From assembly GCF_021390335.1 (NCBI RefSeq), contig NZ_JAJUXK010000001.1, positions 372,001-436,000 on the forward strand: a stretch of DNA of 64,000 bases. The letters are read 5' to 3'. Origin of the DNA: Dyadobacter sp. CY343 (GTDB taxonomy: Bacteria > Bacteroidota > Bacteroidia > Cytophagales > Spirosomataceae). Numbering within the stretch: the first letter of the stretch is position 1; the number at the start of each line of letters is the position of its first letter. Positions 26,951 to 35,234 of the stretch are shown here, piece by piece. The translations under genes and the position numbers were made by a program. The notes below the pieces were generated by a model that was not told the origin of the DNA, did no database searches, and saw only the letters and a program-made list of their open reading frames with translations.

Positions 26951-27400
26951 ATGTCTTTAAAAACACAAGTCGAGTCGGGTATAAAAGATGCAATGCGGGC
27001 TAAGGATCAGGATACTTTGCGTGCACTCCGCGCTATTAAGTCTTTGATTTTATTGGAAGAAACAAAAGGCGGCGCGAGCGGCGAGCTGACTTCTGATGAC
27101 GAGCTGAAATTGCTGACCAAAGCAGCCAAGCAACGCCGTGAATCAGCCGATATTTACAAGACTCAAAACCGTGAGGATCTTCTGCAAAAAGAAGAGGCAG
27201 AATTAGCGGTCATCGAACAATTCCTGCCAAAACAACTTACTGAGGACGAATTGAAAGCGAAATTGCAGGAAATTATTACCCGAATAGGAGCTTCGGCGCC
27301 TTCTGATATGGGCAAAGTAATGGGCGTGGCGACCAAGGAACTGGCTGGCCAGGCTGACGGAAAAGTAGTATCTGCATTGGTGAAGGGATTGCTCGCATGA
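26951..27400 (+). CDS. yqeY: GatB/YqeY domain protein
   Basis: A 149-residue all-helical protein of the YqeY family, which resembles the C-terminal tRNA-binding part of GatB. Visible segments are KDAMRAKDQDTLRALRAIKS, KLLTKAAKQRRES, EEAELAVIEQFLPKQLTE and DMGKVMGVATKELAGQADG, the last being the family signature. Its precise role in the cell is unclear; a link to tRNA amidation is usually proposed. The ATG of the cvpA gene overlaps its TGA stop by four bases, implying coupled translation. Confidence 0.93.
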   Translation: MSLKTQVESGIKDAMRAKDQDTLRALRAIKSLILLEETKGGASGELTSDDELKLLTKAAKQRRESADIYKTQNREDLLQKEEAELAVIEQFLPKQLTEDELKAKLQEIITRIGASAPSDMGKVMGVATKELAGQADGKVVSALVKGLLA

Positions 27401-27930
27401 AATTACTGGATGTAATCATCCTCATTCCGCTTTTGTGGGGTGCATTACATGGTTACCGCAAAGGTTTGCTGATCGAAATTATCGGAATAGCAGGTTTTGC
27501 CGTGGCTATGGTTTTGGGGTTTAAATTTTTAGGGCTCGGAATGGAGGTATTAACCCCCTATTTCAGCGATAGTATGGCCAAGCGGATCCTGCCTTATATC
27601 GGGTTTTCAGTGATTTTCTTTCCTACCATATTCTTATTGAATCAATTCGGATATATGATCCGGCGCTCGCTGAGGTATTCTATTCTGGGTACTTTCGACA
27701 GTTTTGCCGGCGCGATGGTGGGCGTTTTTACGTGGGTTTTCGGGATCAGCGTTTTTTTCTGGCTGGTGGATATGATCGGAGTGAAAATTCCGGCGCACCG
27801 CACAGATGATACCTACCTTTATCCGCTGGTAGTACCTATTGCGCCCAATCTGATTACGAAAGCATTGTCGATCATGCCCGCAGGTACCGACCTGATCCGC
27901 GAGTGGAAAAGTGAATATCTAACCGATTGA
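27397..27930 (+). CDS. cvpA: CvpA family membrane protein
   Basis: A 177-residue protein with four hydrophobic segments (about 5-22, 25-47, 64-84, 104-125). The N-terminal LLDVIILIPLLWGALHGYRK with the following GLLIEIIGIAGF is the CvpA signature. Homologues are needed for colicin V production in E. coli and for envelope resistance in several bacteria, but the molecular action is unknown. It is translationally coupled to yqeY by an ATGA overlap. Confidence 0.88.
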   Translation: MKLLDVIILIPLLWGALHGYRKGLLIEIIGIAGFAVAMVLGFKFLGLGMEVLTPYFSDSMAKRILPYIGFSVIFFPTIFLLNQFGYMIRRSLRYSILGTFDSFAGAMVGVFTWVFGISVFFWLVDMIGVKIPAHRTDDTYLYPLVVPIAPNLITKALSIMPAGTDLIREWKSEYLTD

Positions 27931-27956
27931 ACTTTCAGAATCAGCGCCGGGTTAAG

Positions 27957-27984
27957 TTTTCGTTGCTGACTTTCAGTACCTTTG
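27957..27984 (+). promoter_or_regulatory. Candidate Bacteroidota-type promoter for rlmN
   Basis: A TTTT element at 27957-27960 and TACCTTTG at 27977-27984 (matches TAnnTTTG) are separated by 16 bases, about 50 bases before the rlmN start. Match to the Bacteroidota primary-sigma consensus is by eye. Confidence 0.5.
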
Positions 27985-28033
27985 CAGCTCAAACAGGCCG
28001 AATGCAAAACGCATTTGACCCAAAAAAATAAAA

Positions 28034-29086
28034 ATGACCGGAATACAAGACAAGCAGGATATCCGAAAATTGACAGTCGATCAGCTGAAAGGCTGGATGG
28101 CCGAGCACGGAGAAAAAGCTTTCAGGGCGAAGCAGATATATGAATGGATCTGGAAAAAATCTTCCCATTCGTTCGCCGAAATGACTAATCTTTCCCTTCC
28201 TACCCGCCAGTTGATGGATGAACATTTTGTCATTCATAATATGGAAGTGGCAAAACAGCAGCAAAGCAACGACGGTACGATCAAATCTGCATTCAGACTA
28301 TTTGACGGAAATCTGGTAGAAGGCGTTTTAATCCCTGCCACAGACAGAATGACCGCCTGCGTGAGCAGCCAGGTTGGTTGCTCGCTTACCTGCAAATTTT
28401 GCGCAACCGGATATATGGACCGCAAACGCAACCTGGAAGCAGGCGAAATTTACGATCAGGTAGTGGCGATCGCGCGCCAGGCGGAAGGAAGTTTCAATGC
28501 GCCGCTTACCAATATCGTGTATATGGGAATGGGCGAGCCGCTTTTGAACTATACCAATGTTCTGAAATCCATCGAGCATATTACCTCGCCGGAGGGACTG
28601 AATATGTCGCCTAAACGCATTACCGTTTCTACTGCGGGTATTGCGAAAATGATCAAAAAGCTGGGCGATGATGAAGTGCGTTTCCGGCTTGCATTGTCGC
28701 TCCACGCGGCAAATGATGCGAAAAGAAATCAGATTATGCCGATCAATGAATCCAATTCACTCGATAACCTGGCGGAAGCTCTGAACCATTTTTACAGAAA
28801 AACGGGCAACAGGATCACTTTCGAATACATCGTTTTCAATAATTTCAACGATACTTTGCAGGATGCGAAAGAGTTGTGGGAGTTCACTAAAAGGGTTCCG
28901 GCGCGGGTGAATATCATCGAATATAATCCGATTGCAGAAGCCGATTTCAAGAATACGGAAGGGGATAAGCTAGATAAGTTCGCCGGGTTTCTGGATGATC
29001 GCGGCGTCTCTGTGCATGTGCGCAGAAGTCGTGGGAAAGATATAGACGCAGCGTGCGGCCAGCTGGCAAATAAGGAGACGGCATAA
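28034..29086 (+). CDS. rlmN: 23S rRNA (adenine-2503-C2)-methyltransferase, radical SAM
   Basis: A 350-residue cytoplasmic enzyme that methylates A2503 of 23S rRNA and A37 of some tRNAs. The radical-SAM cluster Cys residues are C116, C120 and C123 in GCSLTCKFCATG. Further family segments are YMGMGEPLLNY, RITVSTAGI, FRLALSLHAAND and ITFEYI. The methyl-carrying second Cys is seen in DIDAACGQL (C341), which is why this is RlmN-type rather than an inactive relative. An upstream TAnnTTTG box is present. Confidence 0.96.
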   Translation: MTGIQDKQDIRKLTVDQLKGWMAEHGEKAFRAKQIYEWIWKKSSHSFAEMTNLSLPTRQLMDEHFVIHNMEVAKQQQSNDGTIKSAFRLFDGNLVEGVLIPATDRMTACVSSQVGCSLTCKFCATGYMDRKRNLEAGEIYDQVVAIARQAEGSFNAPLTNIVYMGMGEPLLNYTNVLKSIEHITSPEGLNMSPKRITVSTAGIAKMIKKLGDDEVRFRLALSLHAANDAKRNQIMPINESNSLDNLAEALNHFYRKTGNRITFEYIVFNNFNDTLQDAKELWEFTKRVPARVNIIEYNPIAEADFKNTEGDKLDKFAGFLDDRGVSVHVRRSRGKDIDAACGQLANKETA

Positions 29087-29112
29087 AACTTTGGCTTAAC
29101 AATTTGTTAATA

Positions 29113-29140
29113 TTGCATCGCTCAAGAATAAGTAGCTTTG
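29113..29140 (+). promoter_or_regulatory. Candidate Bacteroidota-type promoter for the phosphate transporter gene
   Basis: TTG at 29113-29115 and a full TAGCTTTG box at 29133-29140 are 17 bases apart, 33 bases before the start codon. Confidence 0.55.
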
Positions 29141-29173
29141 TGCTGTTTATAAATAAACTTATATACTTCTTCT

Positions 29174-30595
29174 ATGTTTGGTCTTGAAACCGACATCTTT
29201 ATTCTCCTCGCTTTTAGCCTTTTAGCCGCCTGCGCATTCGAATTTGTCAATGGTTTTCACGATACTGCCAATGCGGTCGCTACTGTGATTTATACAAATT
29301 CCCTGAAACCAAATGTGGCCGTAGTTTGGTCTGGTTTTATGAATTTCTGCGGTGTTTTCTTTGGTGGAATAGCAGTAGCAATGGGTATTGTCAACCTGCT
29401 TCCCGTCGAATTGCTCATTGATCAAAACGTTTATCATAGTGCCGCAATGGTCTTCGCGCTGCTTTTCAGCGCGATCATCTGGAACCTGGGTACCTGGTAT
29501 TTTGGCTTGCCGAGTTCGAGCTCGCATACGCTGATCGGCTCTATTTTAGGGGTAGGTCTTGCATTTACATTCATGCCCGAAAATTCCAATGCAGCGGGTG
29601 TAAACTGGTCGAAGGCAAAAGAATTGTTCATGTCGCTGCTGACTTCTCCGATCTTCGGTTTTGCATTGGCGATCATCATTATGTTCATATTAAGGCGCTC
29701 ACTTTCAAAGCCTTTACGTGAAATCGTTTTCAGTGAGCCCAAGAAAAATCAGCCGCCTCCAATCTGGATCCGCGCTATTTTGATCACAACCTGTACATTA
29801 GTAAGCTTTTTCCACGGTTCCAACGACGGACAAAAAGGTGTAGGGTTGGTGATGTTGATATTAATTGGAATTGTACCTGCACATTTTGCATTGGACAATA
29901 GCCAGGATCCTATTCAAATGAAAGCGGACCTGATCGGTATCGAGCAGGCGGTTTCAAAAATTGATTCTTCAAGACTTTCAGTTACAGATCGCCACAATCT
30001 CGCGACAATTAAACATGAAATTACCAACCTGAATGCACAGGTAAGCGACTCTCTGCCGGAACATAAATTACCGTTGGAAAAAAGAATGGACGCCCGTCGC
30101 TCATTGCTTTTGATCAGCCGCAATACAAAAACGATCCTTGATAACGGACACGCAAACCTTGGTTCGGCCGATGCTGCTTACCTCAAAATGCAGTCGGGAA
30201 GTGAGCAGGGGATCAGACGTTACACGGATTATGCACCGGACTGGGTTATTTTGATGATCTCACTTTCGCTGGGTCTTGGTACAATGGTGGGCTGGAAACG
30301 TATTGTGGTGACGATTGGTGAAAAGATCGGAAAACAACATTTGACTTACGCACAAGGTGCTTCTGCTGAGCTCGTTGCCGCCAGTACCATCGGCGTTTCG
30401 TCTTACCTCGGCTTACCGGTGAGTACAACGCACGTACTTTCTTCCGGGATCGCGGGTTCGATGGTAGCCAGTAAAGGTGTCAAAAACTTACAGGGTGGAA
30501 CAGTCCGGAATATCGTAATTGCCTGGATATTAACATTACCGGTCACTATGCTGCTTTCAGGAACGTTATATGCGTTTTTCCGCTGGATATTATAA
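29174..30595 (+). CDS. Inorganic phosphate transporter, PiT family
   Basis: A 473-residue inner-membrane protein with two copies of the PiT signature: FVNGFHDTANAVATVIYT near 24-41 and SFFHGSNDGQKGVG near 213-226. A long, hydrophilic loop of about 120 residues (around 240-355) separates the two halves, as in the longer PiT proteins. GLPVSTTHVLSSGIAGSM near the C-terminus and LPSSSSHTLIGSILG near 115-130 are the repeated substrate-pathway segments. It imports phosphate with protons or sodium. A terminator follows at 30617-30646. Confidence 0.94.
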   Translation: MFGLETDIFILLAFSLLAACAFEFVNGFHDTANAVATVIYTNSLKPNVAVVWSGFMNFCGVFFGGIAVAMGIVNLLPVELLIDQNVYHSAAMVFALLFSAIIWNLGTWYFGLPSSSSHTLIGSILGVGLAFTFMPENSNAAGVNWSKAKELFMSLLTSPIFGFALAIIIMFILRRSLSKPLREIVFSEPKKNQPPPIWIRAILITTCTLVSFFHGSNDGQKGVGLVMLILIGIVPAHFALDNSQDPIQMKADLIGIEQAVSKIDSSRLSVTDRHNLATIKHEITNLNAQVSDSLPEHKLPLEKRMDARRSLLLISRNTKTILDNGHANLGSADAAYLKMQSGSEQGIRRYTDYAPDWVILMISLSLGLGTMVGWKRIVVTIGEKIGKQHLTYAQGASAELVAASTIGVSSYLGLPVSTTHVLSSGIAGSMVASKGVKNLQGGTVRNIVIAWILTLPVTMLLSGTLYAFFRWIL

Positions 30596-30616
30596 GTAAG
30601 AAATTTTGTTGGATTG

Positions 30617-30646
30617 AAGCCGGGGCGGAAACGTTCCGGCTTTTCC
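30617..30646 (+). terminator. Terminator after the PiT gene
   Basis: A 7-bp stem (30617-30623 with 30636-30642) followed by T residues, 21 bases past the stop codon. The stem is short, so confidence is moderate. Confidence 0.55.
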
Positions 30647-30674
30647 ATTTGGAAGCCTGTCGCACTTTCTTTGC

Positions 30675-30703
30675 TTTGGATTGGTTTTAATATCGTAATT
30701 TCG
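30675..30703 (+). promoter_or_regulatory. Candidate promoter for nadA-nadB
   Basis: TTTG at 30675-30678 and TAATTTCG at 30696-30703 (one base from TAnnTTTG) are 17 bases apart and 42 bases before the nadA start. Confidence 0.45.
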
Positions 30704-30745
30704 AAAAGGAGTTTTAATATCAATTAGAGCCAATTATTCACCAGA

Positions 30746-31741
30746 ATGACAACTATTGAAGAGCAGGTAAACCGTTACGGATATGTCACCGAAGCTGTTG
30801 CCGAAGATATCGATCTGATCGCCGAGATCACGAGGTTAAAGAAAGAAAAGAATGCAGTGATCCTCGCACACTATTATGTGGACGCTGAAATTCAGGATCT
30901 TGCGGATTATATTGGTGACAGTCTCGGTCTTTCTCAGCAGGCAGCTGCGACGGAGGCAGATATGATCATCTTCTGCGGCGTGCATTTCATGGGAGAGACT
31001 GCAAAAATTCTCAGCCCCAATAAAAAGGTGGTTATTCCTGATCTCAACGCAGGATGTTCGCTCGCGGATTCTGCACCTGCCGACAAATTTGCTGCATTCA
31101 AGGCCCAATATCCCGATCATATTGTGATCAGTTATATCAACTGTTCAGCGGAAATTAAAGCTTTGACGGACATCGTTTGTACGTCCTCAAATGCCTTGCA
31201 GATCGTGGAAAGTCTGCCGAAAGACCAGAAGATCATATTTGCTCCTGATGCAAACTTAGGAAGATATGTCGCGCATCAAACGGGCCGGGATATGGTTTTG
31301 TGGGACGGCGCCTGCATTGTTCACATTGATATTTCGAGAGAAAAATTGAAGCAGTTGCAGGATGAAAATCCGGATGCATTGCTGATCGCCCACCCTGAGT
31401 GTAAGGAAGATATATTGAAGCAGGCGGATTATGTAAGTTCGACGACCGGGTTGTTGAAGTTTGTTAAAGAATCCAACCATACCAAGTTTATCGTCGCGAC
31501 CGAAGCAGGCATTTTACACAAAATGAGACAATCGGTGCCGGACAAAAAATTGATTCCTGCGCCAGGTTCGGACAACAATACCTGTGCGTGCTCAGAATGT
31601 CCATACATGAAGATGAATACGTTAGAAAAAGTTTATAATGCACTTTATTATGAGCAGCCGGAGATTTTTGTACCGGAAGATATCAGGCTGAAAGCCTACG
31701 AATCAGTGGCCCGCATGCTGGAACTGAGCAAAGGTATCTAA
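30746..31741 (+). CDS. nadA: Quinolinate synthase A
   Basis: A 331-residue [4Fe-4S] enzyme that condenses iminoaspartate with dihydroxyacetone phosphate to form quinolinate, the NAD precursor. Family segments: [63 protein letters not shown] and [16 protein letters not shown], which supply the three cluster Cys residues. nadB follows 29 bases later, so the two first steps of de novo NAD synthesis are encoded together and their unstable intermediate can be passed on. Confidence 0.97.
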   Translation: MTTIEEQVNRYGYVTEAVAEDIDLIAEITRLKKEKNAVILAHYYVDAEIQDLADYIGDSLGLSQQAAATEADMIIFCGVHFMGETAKILSPNKKVVIPDLNAGCSLADSAPADKFAAFKAQYPDHIVISYINCSAEIKALTDIVCTSSNALQIVESLPKDQKIIFAPDANLGRYVAHQTGRDMVLWDGACIVHIDISREKLKQLQDENPDALLIAHPECKEDILKQADYVSSTTGLLKFVKESNHTKFIVATEAGILHKMRQSVPDKKLIPAPGSDNNTCACSECPYMKMNTLEKVYNALYYEQPEIFVPEDIRLKAYESVARMLELSKGI

Positions 31742-31770
31742 TCTTATAATTTGTATTTTTCTCTCAATTT

Positions 31771-33348
31771 ATGCCCCAGTTTGATTTTCTGATTATTGGT
31801 TCGGGTATTGCCGGACTTAGTTACGCGGCCAAACTCGCCAGACATTTTGATTCCCTGAAACAGGAGAAGTCCATTGCCGTGATCACGAAAGTTCAGGCTG
31901 ACGAAACGAACACTAAATATGCACAAGGCGGTATTGCGGTCGTTTGGGCAGAATCGGATTCATTTGAAAAGCATATTCAGGATACGATGGACGCCGGCGA
32001 CGAGGTCAACAAGCGGAATATCGTGGAAATCGTTGTGCGCGAAGCGCCCGAGCGGATCCAGGAACTGATTGATTATGGTACCCGGTTCGACAAGGAAAGC
32101 GGGGGAGAATATGACCTGGCAAAAGAAGGCGGACACTCGGATAACCGGATTCTACATTTCAAGGATATCACCGGCGCCGAAATAGAGCGGGCACTTTTGG
32201 AAGAAGTGAACCGGCACAAAAGCATTCAGATATTTACCCACTATTATGCTGTCGAACTGATCACGCAGCACCATTTGGGCGAGACCGTTTATCGTTACCA
32301 GGAGGATATCAAGTGTTTTGGCGCGTATGTTCTGAACCGCCAGACCGGAGATGTTGAAAAATTTATAGCAAAAACTACGATGCTCGCGACCGGCGGGATC
32401 GGGAATATCTACCAAAGTACTACCAACCCGACGATCGCGACCGGCGACGGAATTGCGATGGCTTACCGGGCAAAAGGGATTTGCGACAATATGGAATTTA
32501 TTCAGTTCCATCCTACCAGCTTCTACAAACCAGGTCAAAAACCCTCATTCCTCATTTCCGAAGCAGTACGCGGTTTTGGAGGAATATTGAAAAGGGCCGA
32601 TGGAAGTACATTTATGGAAAATTACGATTCGAGGCTTTCGCTCGCGCCCAGGGATATTGTGGCCCGCGCTATTGACTCGGAAATGAAGAAAAACGGGGTG
32701 GATCACGTGTACCTGGACGTGCGGCATTGTGACTATGAAAAATTCGTCGAGCATTTTCCGAATATCACAGAATACTGTCTGAATGAGGGAATTGATGTAC
32801 GGAAAGATATGATACCGGTAGTGCCTGCGCAACATTATATGTGCGGAGGAATTCGGGTAAATGAATGGGGCAAAACCAATATCGACTTTTTATACGCAGT
32901 GGGTGAATGTGCCTGTACAGGTTTGCACGGATCCAACAGGCTCGCTTCCAATTCATTACTGGAAGCGGTGGTTTTTGGTCACCGCGCTTATGAAAGCACC
33001 ATATCCAGTTTTGAAAATGCCTTTACTCCTGATAACATCCCAGAATGGGACGATTCAGGCACAACACATCCCGAAGAGCAGGTATTGGTCACAGAAATGA
33101 CGCGGGAGCTGAATAGTATCATGTCCAATTACGTGGGCATCGTCCGCACCGATCGCCGGATGAAACGCGCATACGACCGGCTTGAATTGCTGCACCAGGA
33201 GCACGAAGATCTGTACCGCGAATCCAAAATTTCCGTGGCAATATGTGAGCTGCGAAACATGATTTCTGTTTCGTATCTGATCATTAAAATGGCAATGGCG
33301 CGAAGAGAAAACATCGGCCTGCACTACAATGCGGATCGAGTTGCGTAG
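31771..33348 (+). CDS. nadB: L-aspartate oxidase
   Basis: A 525-residue flavoprotein that oxidises L-aspartate to iminoaspartate for NadA. The N-terminal FAD fold is FLIIGSGIAGLSYAAKLA (about 5-22). Other family segments are TKYAQGGIAVVW, GGHSDNRILHFKDITG, FHPTSFY, CGGIRVNEWGKTN and LHGSNRLASNSLLEAVVFG. The C-terminal helical domain is complete. The stop codon lies within the first unit of a 14-bp tandem repeat (33343-33388), so the length of that array does not alter the protein unless the first unit changes. Confidence 0.97.
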   Translation: MPQFDFLIIGSGIAGLSYAAKLARHFDSLKQEKSIAVITKVQADETNTKYAQGGIAVVWAESDSFEKHIQDTMDAGDEVNKRNIVEIVVREAPERIQELIDYGTRFDKESGGEYDLAKEGGHSDNRILHFKDITGAEIERALLEEVNRHKSIQIFTHYYAVELITQHHLGETVYRYQEDIKCFGAYVLNRQTGDVEKFIAKTTMLATGGIGNIYQSTTNPTIATGDGIAMAYRAKGICDNMEFIQFHPTSFYKPGQKPSFLISEAVRGFGGILKRADGSTFMENYDSRLSLAPRDIVARAIDSEMKKNGVDHVYLDVRHCDYEKFVEHFPNITEYCLNEGIDVRKDMIPVVPAQHYMCGGIRVNEWGKTNIDFLYAVGECACTGLHGSNRLASNSLLEAVVFGHRAYESTISSFENAFTPDNIPEWDDSGTTHPEEQVLVTEMTRELNSIMSNYVGIVRTDRRMKRAYDRLELLHQEHEDLYRESKISVAICELRNMISVSYLIIKMAMARRENIGLHYNADRVA

Positions 33349-33388
33349 ATCGGATCGCGTAGATCGGATCGCGTAGATCGGATCGCGT
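33343..33388. repeat. 14-bp tandem repeat at the nadB stop codon
   Basis: The unit GCGTAGATCGGATC occurs three times in perfect succession (33343-33384), followed by a partial fourth GCGTA. The TAG in the first unit is the nadB stop. Each unit carries GATCGGATC, so the array has embedded dyads. It lies between convergent nadB and a haloperoxidase-type gene. Confidence 0.9.
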
Positions 33389-33394
33389 AAAAAA

Positions 33395-34744
33395 TCACTT
33401 ACTGGCAATTGCGTGACGACCTTTCTTGGTAACCGCGCGTTGCCAGACATTTTGACCGATTTTTTCACCTAGATAAGTACCTTCCTCGACACCGTCGCGG
33501 TAGTGGATCCCGCCATAAACGCGGCTCATAGAGGCATCCCAGTAAGCTTCTTTGAACGATTTAAAGGATTTTACACCATGCCCGTATTTCTTTTCAGTCG
33601 AATCTGTAAAAGCTACATTGTCGCCGATCAGGTTCGTTAATACCACTCCGCATGCAGCTGAAATGGTACTGTGGCCACTTACATATTCCGGGAAAGCCGG
33701 CGTTTCGAGGAATGGTCGCCAGTTTGGGTCCCAGTTATTATTGATAACCGTTTCGGGCCGGATCCTCACGGTTCTGTATTTTTCATCCCAGCAAGCTGAA
33801 AACGCGTCAAACAATGCCAATGCGCCCAATGTATATGCTTCGGTGGAGCGGATCAGATCGAGCTTTTTATCTGTCGATACTGTTCTGATAATAGCGAGCC
33901 AGTGCCCGGCAGGAGTCATTTTCTTGTTTGCGAACATTGCGTGGCCGACTACATTGGTAACAAATGCATTATCATCCCAAAAATAGGCAGCTGCCTTTTG
34001 CTCTTCGGTCAGCGTTTTGCCGGTGTTATAAACCTCCATCGCTAACTTCATAAACTTGCTGTTTTTGTCAAGATCGTACTTGGCCGGGGGCGGGCAACGG
34101 AACTGTGTAATCGAATCTAATGTGAAAGTCCGGACCGTATTCCACATAGGTTCACAAGCATCAGCGTAAGCGGGCGGCGTAGGTACCCAGGTGCCGGGCG
34201 CGTGCGTTACCGTGTACCTGTAACCACGGATTTCCTTATAGTGATCTTTGGAAGAATATTGCATCACATGCTTCGCAACCGAGTCACCGTATGCTAGTGA
34301 CCGTTCGTATACTTCTTCCGGAATTCCCATGTTTTGATACTTCTCGAAAAGCCCTTTTTCATACTTATCCCACATATCACCTGAGAAAGTCAGTGTGCGG
34401 CCCACGGAAGTAAATGCCCGGATACTAGCCAGGGGAAAGCAATAGGCAAGGGAGGAATCAGGCTTTGGCGGTGCTGTAAATTTGACCAGCTGGCCTGCAA
34501 GAGATTGATATTCAGGATACCCGGGCGCTAGTGCTTCGTATGCAGCTAAGAAAGAATAGCTGTAAATGCGGCTTGCAACCGGCGGTTTGAAAATATCGTG
34601 GATGATCACGTCCGTCAGGTAGGTAGCGGTTTCGTGGAAAAGCGCTGGATCTGCCGCCTTTGCATTGTATTCGGCTGGCGTGAGCTCTTTTTTACAACTA
34701 AAACAAAAGGCGAGAACGACCAGGGAGAGTAAGCTTAATCTCAT
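33395..34744 (-). CDS. Vanadium-dependent haloperoxidase-type (PAP2) lipoprotein, paralogue 1
   Basis: A 449-residue lipoprotein (signal ending FSC, Cys17). The acid-phosphatase/haloperoxidase active site is complete: K322 to R329-P330 (KYRTVRIRP), S356-G-H358 (VSGH), and R408 to H414 (SRVYGGIHYRD), where H414 would hold vanadate or the phospho-intermediate. Such proteins either oxidise halides with peroxide or remove phosphate; the sequence alone does not decide. It lies divergent to the second SusCD system and has a paralogue at its far end (43808-45121), suggesting both serve that system. Confidence 0.88.
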   Translation of the reverse strand: MRLSLLSLVVLAFCFSCKKELTPAEYNAKAADPALFHETATYLTDVIIHDIFKPPVASRIYSYSFLAAYEALAPGYPEYQSLAGQLVKFTAPPKPDSSLAYCFPLASIRAFTSVGRTLTFSGDMWDKYEKGLFEKYQNMGIPEEVYERSLAYGDSVAKHVMQYSSKDHYKEIRGYRYTVTHAPGTWVPTPPAYADACEPMWNTVRTFTLDSITQFRCPPPAKYDLDKNSKFMKLAMEVYNTGKTLTEEQKAAAYFWDDNAFVTNVVGHAMFANKKMTPAGHWLAIIRTVSTDKKLDLIRSTEAYTLGALALFDAFSACWDEKYRTVRIRPETVINNNWDPNWRPFLETPAFPEYVSGHSTISAACGVVLTNLIGDNVAFTDSTEKKYGHGVKSFKSFKEAYWDASMSRVYGGIHYRDGVEEGTYLGEKIGQNVWQRAVTKKGRHAIASK

Positions 34745-35234
34745 TACAAGTAGATAGGTGGGTAAAGACAGTAGCAGTTAAGAATACGAATATAAATAAT
34801 CAATCAGTGGTTACCAATTCTGGATTAAAGAACGAATAATTGTAACTTATATATGACAAAAAGTGCATTTCCAGCTAAATAAGTGATATCTATTGTTATT
34901 TTCTTATAAATTATAGACTATAACCGTGAATGCTTTCTTTTGTTAAATAATTAATATCTTTTTGTACAATCGCATGAGTAAATCATTCTGATATGTACTT
35001 ATCGAAGGGATTTTGCAGGCGCTGTAAATCGAATTGTGTTAAAAGTACACCCTCTGAATTAATGACTGAACGTTTCAACCACCATTAAAAAAAGCGTATG
35101 TAAAAACTTTCCGATCCAACTCTTCTTTGACTTGTAGACTACTTCCGTGACTGGGAGAATTTATCAGCTCTACGTTCCGTGCTTATACGGTTAAGCAACT
35201 TTCAATTACCACTTTTAACTCTAAATTTTAATCT
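34745..35234. other. 490-bp intergenic region, divergent haloperoxidase-type gene and SusC
   Basis: No credible gene seen. The left half (34745-34980) is AT-rich and holds a possible SusC promoter: TTTG at 34939-34942 and a TATCTTTT/TCTTTTTG box at 34955-34964, with imperfect spacing. This would give a 5' leader of roughly 260 bases. The right half is more mixed and contains no clear hairpin terminator or riboswitch fold that I can support. A sigma-factor gene is not adjacent. Confidence 0.5.

Noticed and set aside
33343..33388. Possible CRISPR array
   Set aside because: The 14-bp units abut with no spacers, so this is a simple tandem repeat, not a CRISPR.
34745..35234. Riboswitch or leader peptide in the long SusC upstream region
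   Set aside because: No conserved riboswitch core and no short ORF with a convincing start were found; only a weak promoter candidate remains.
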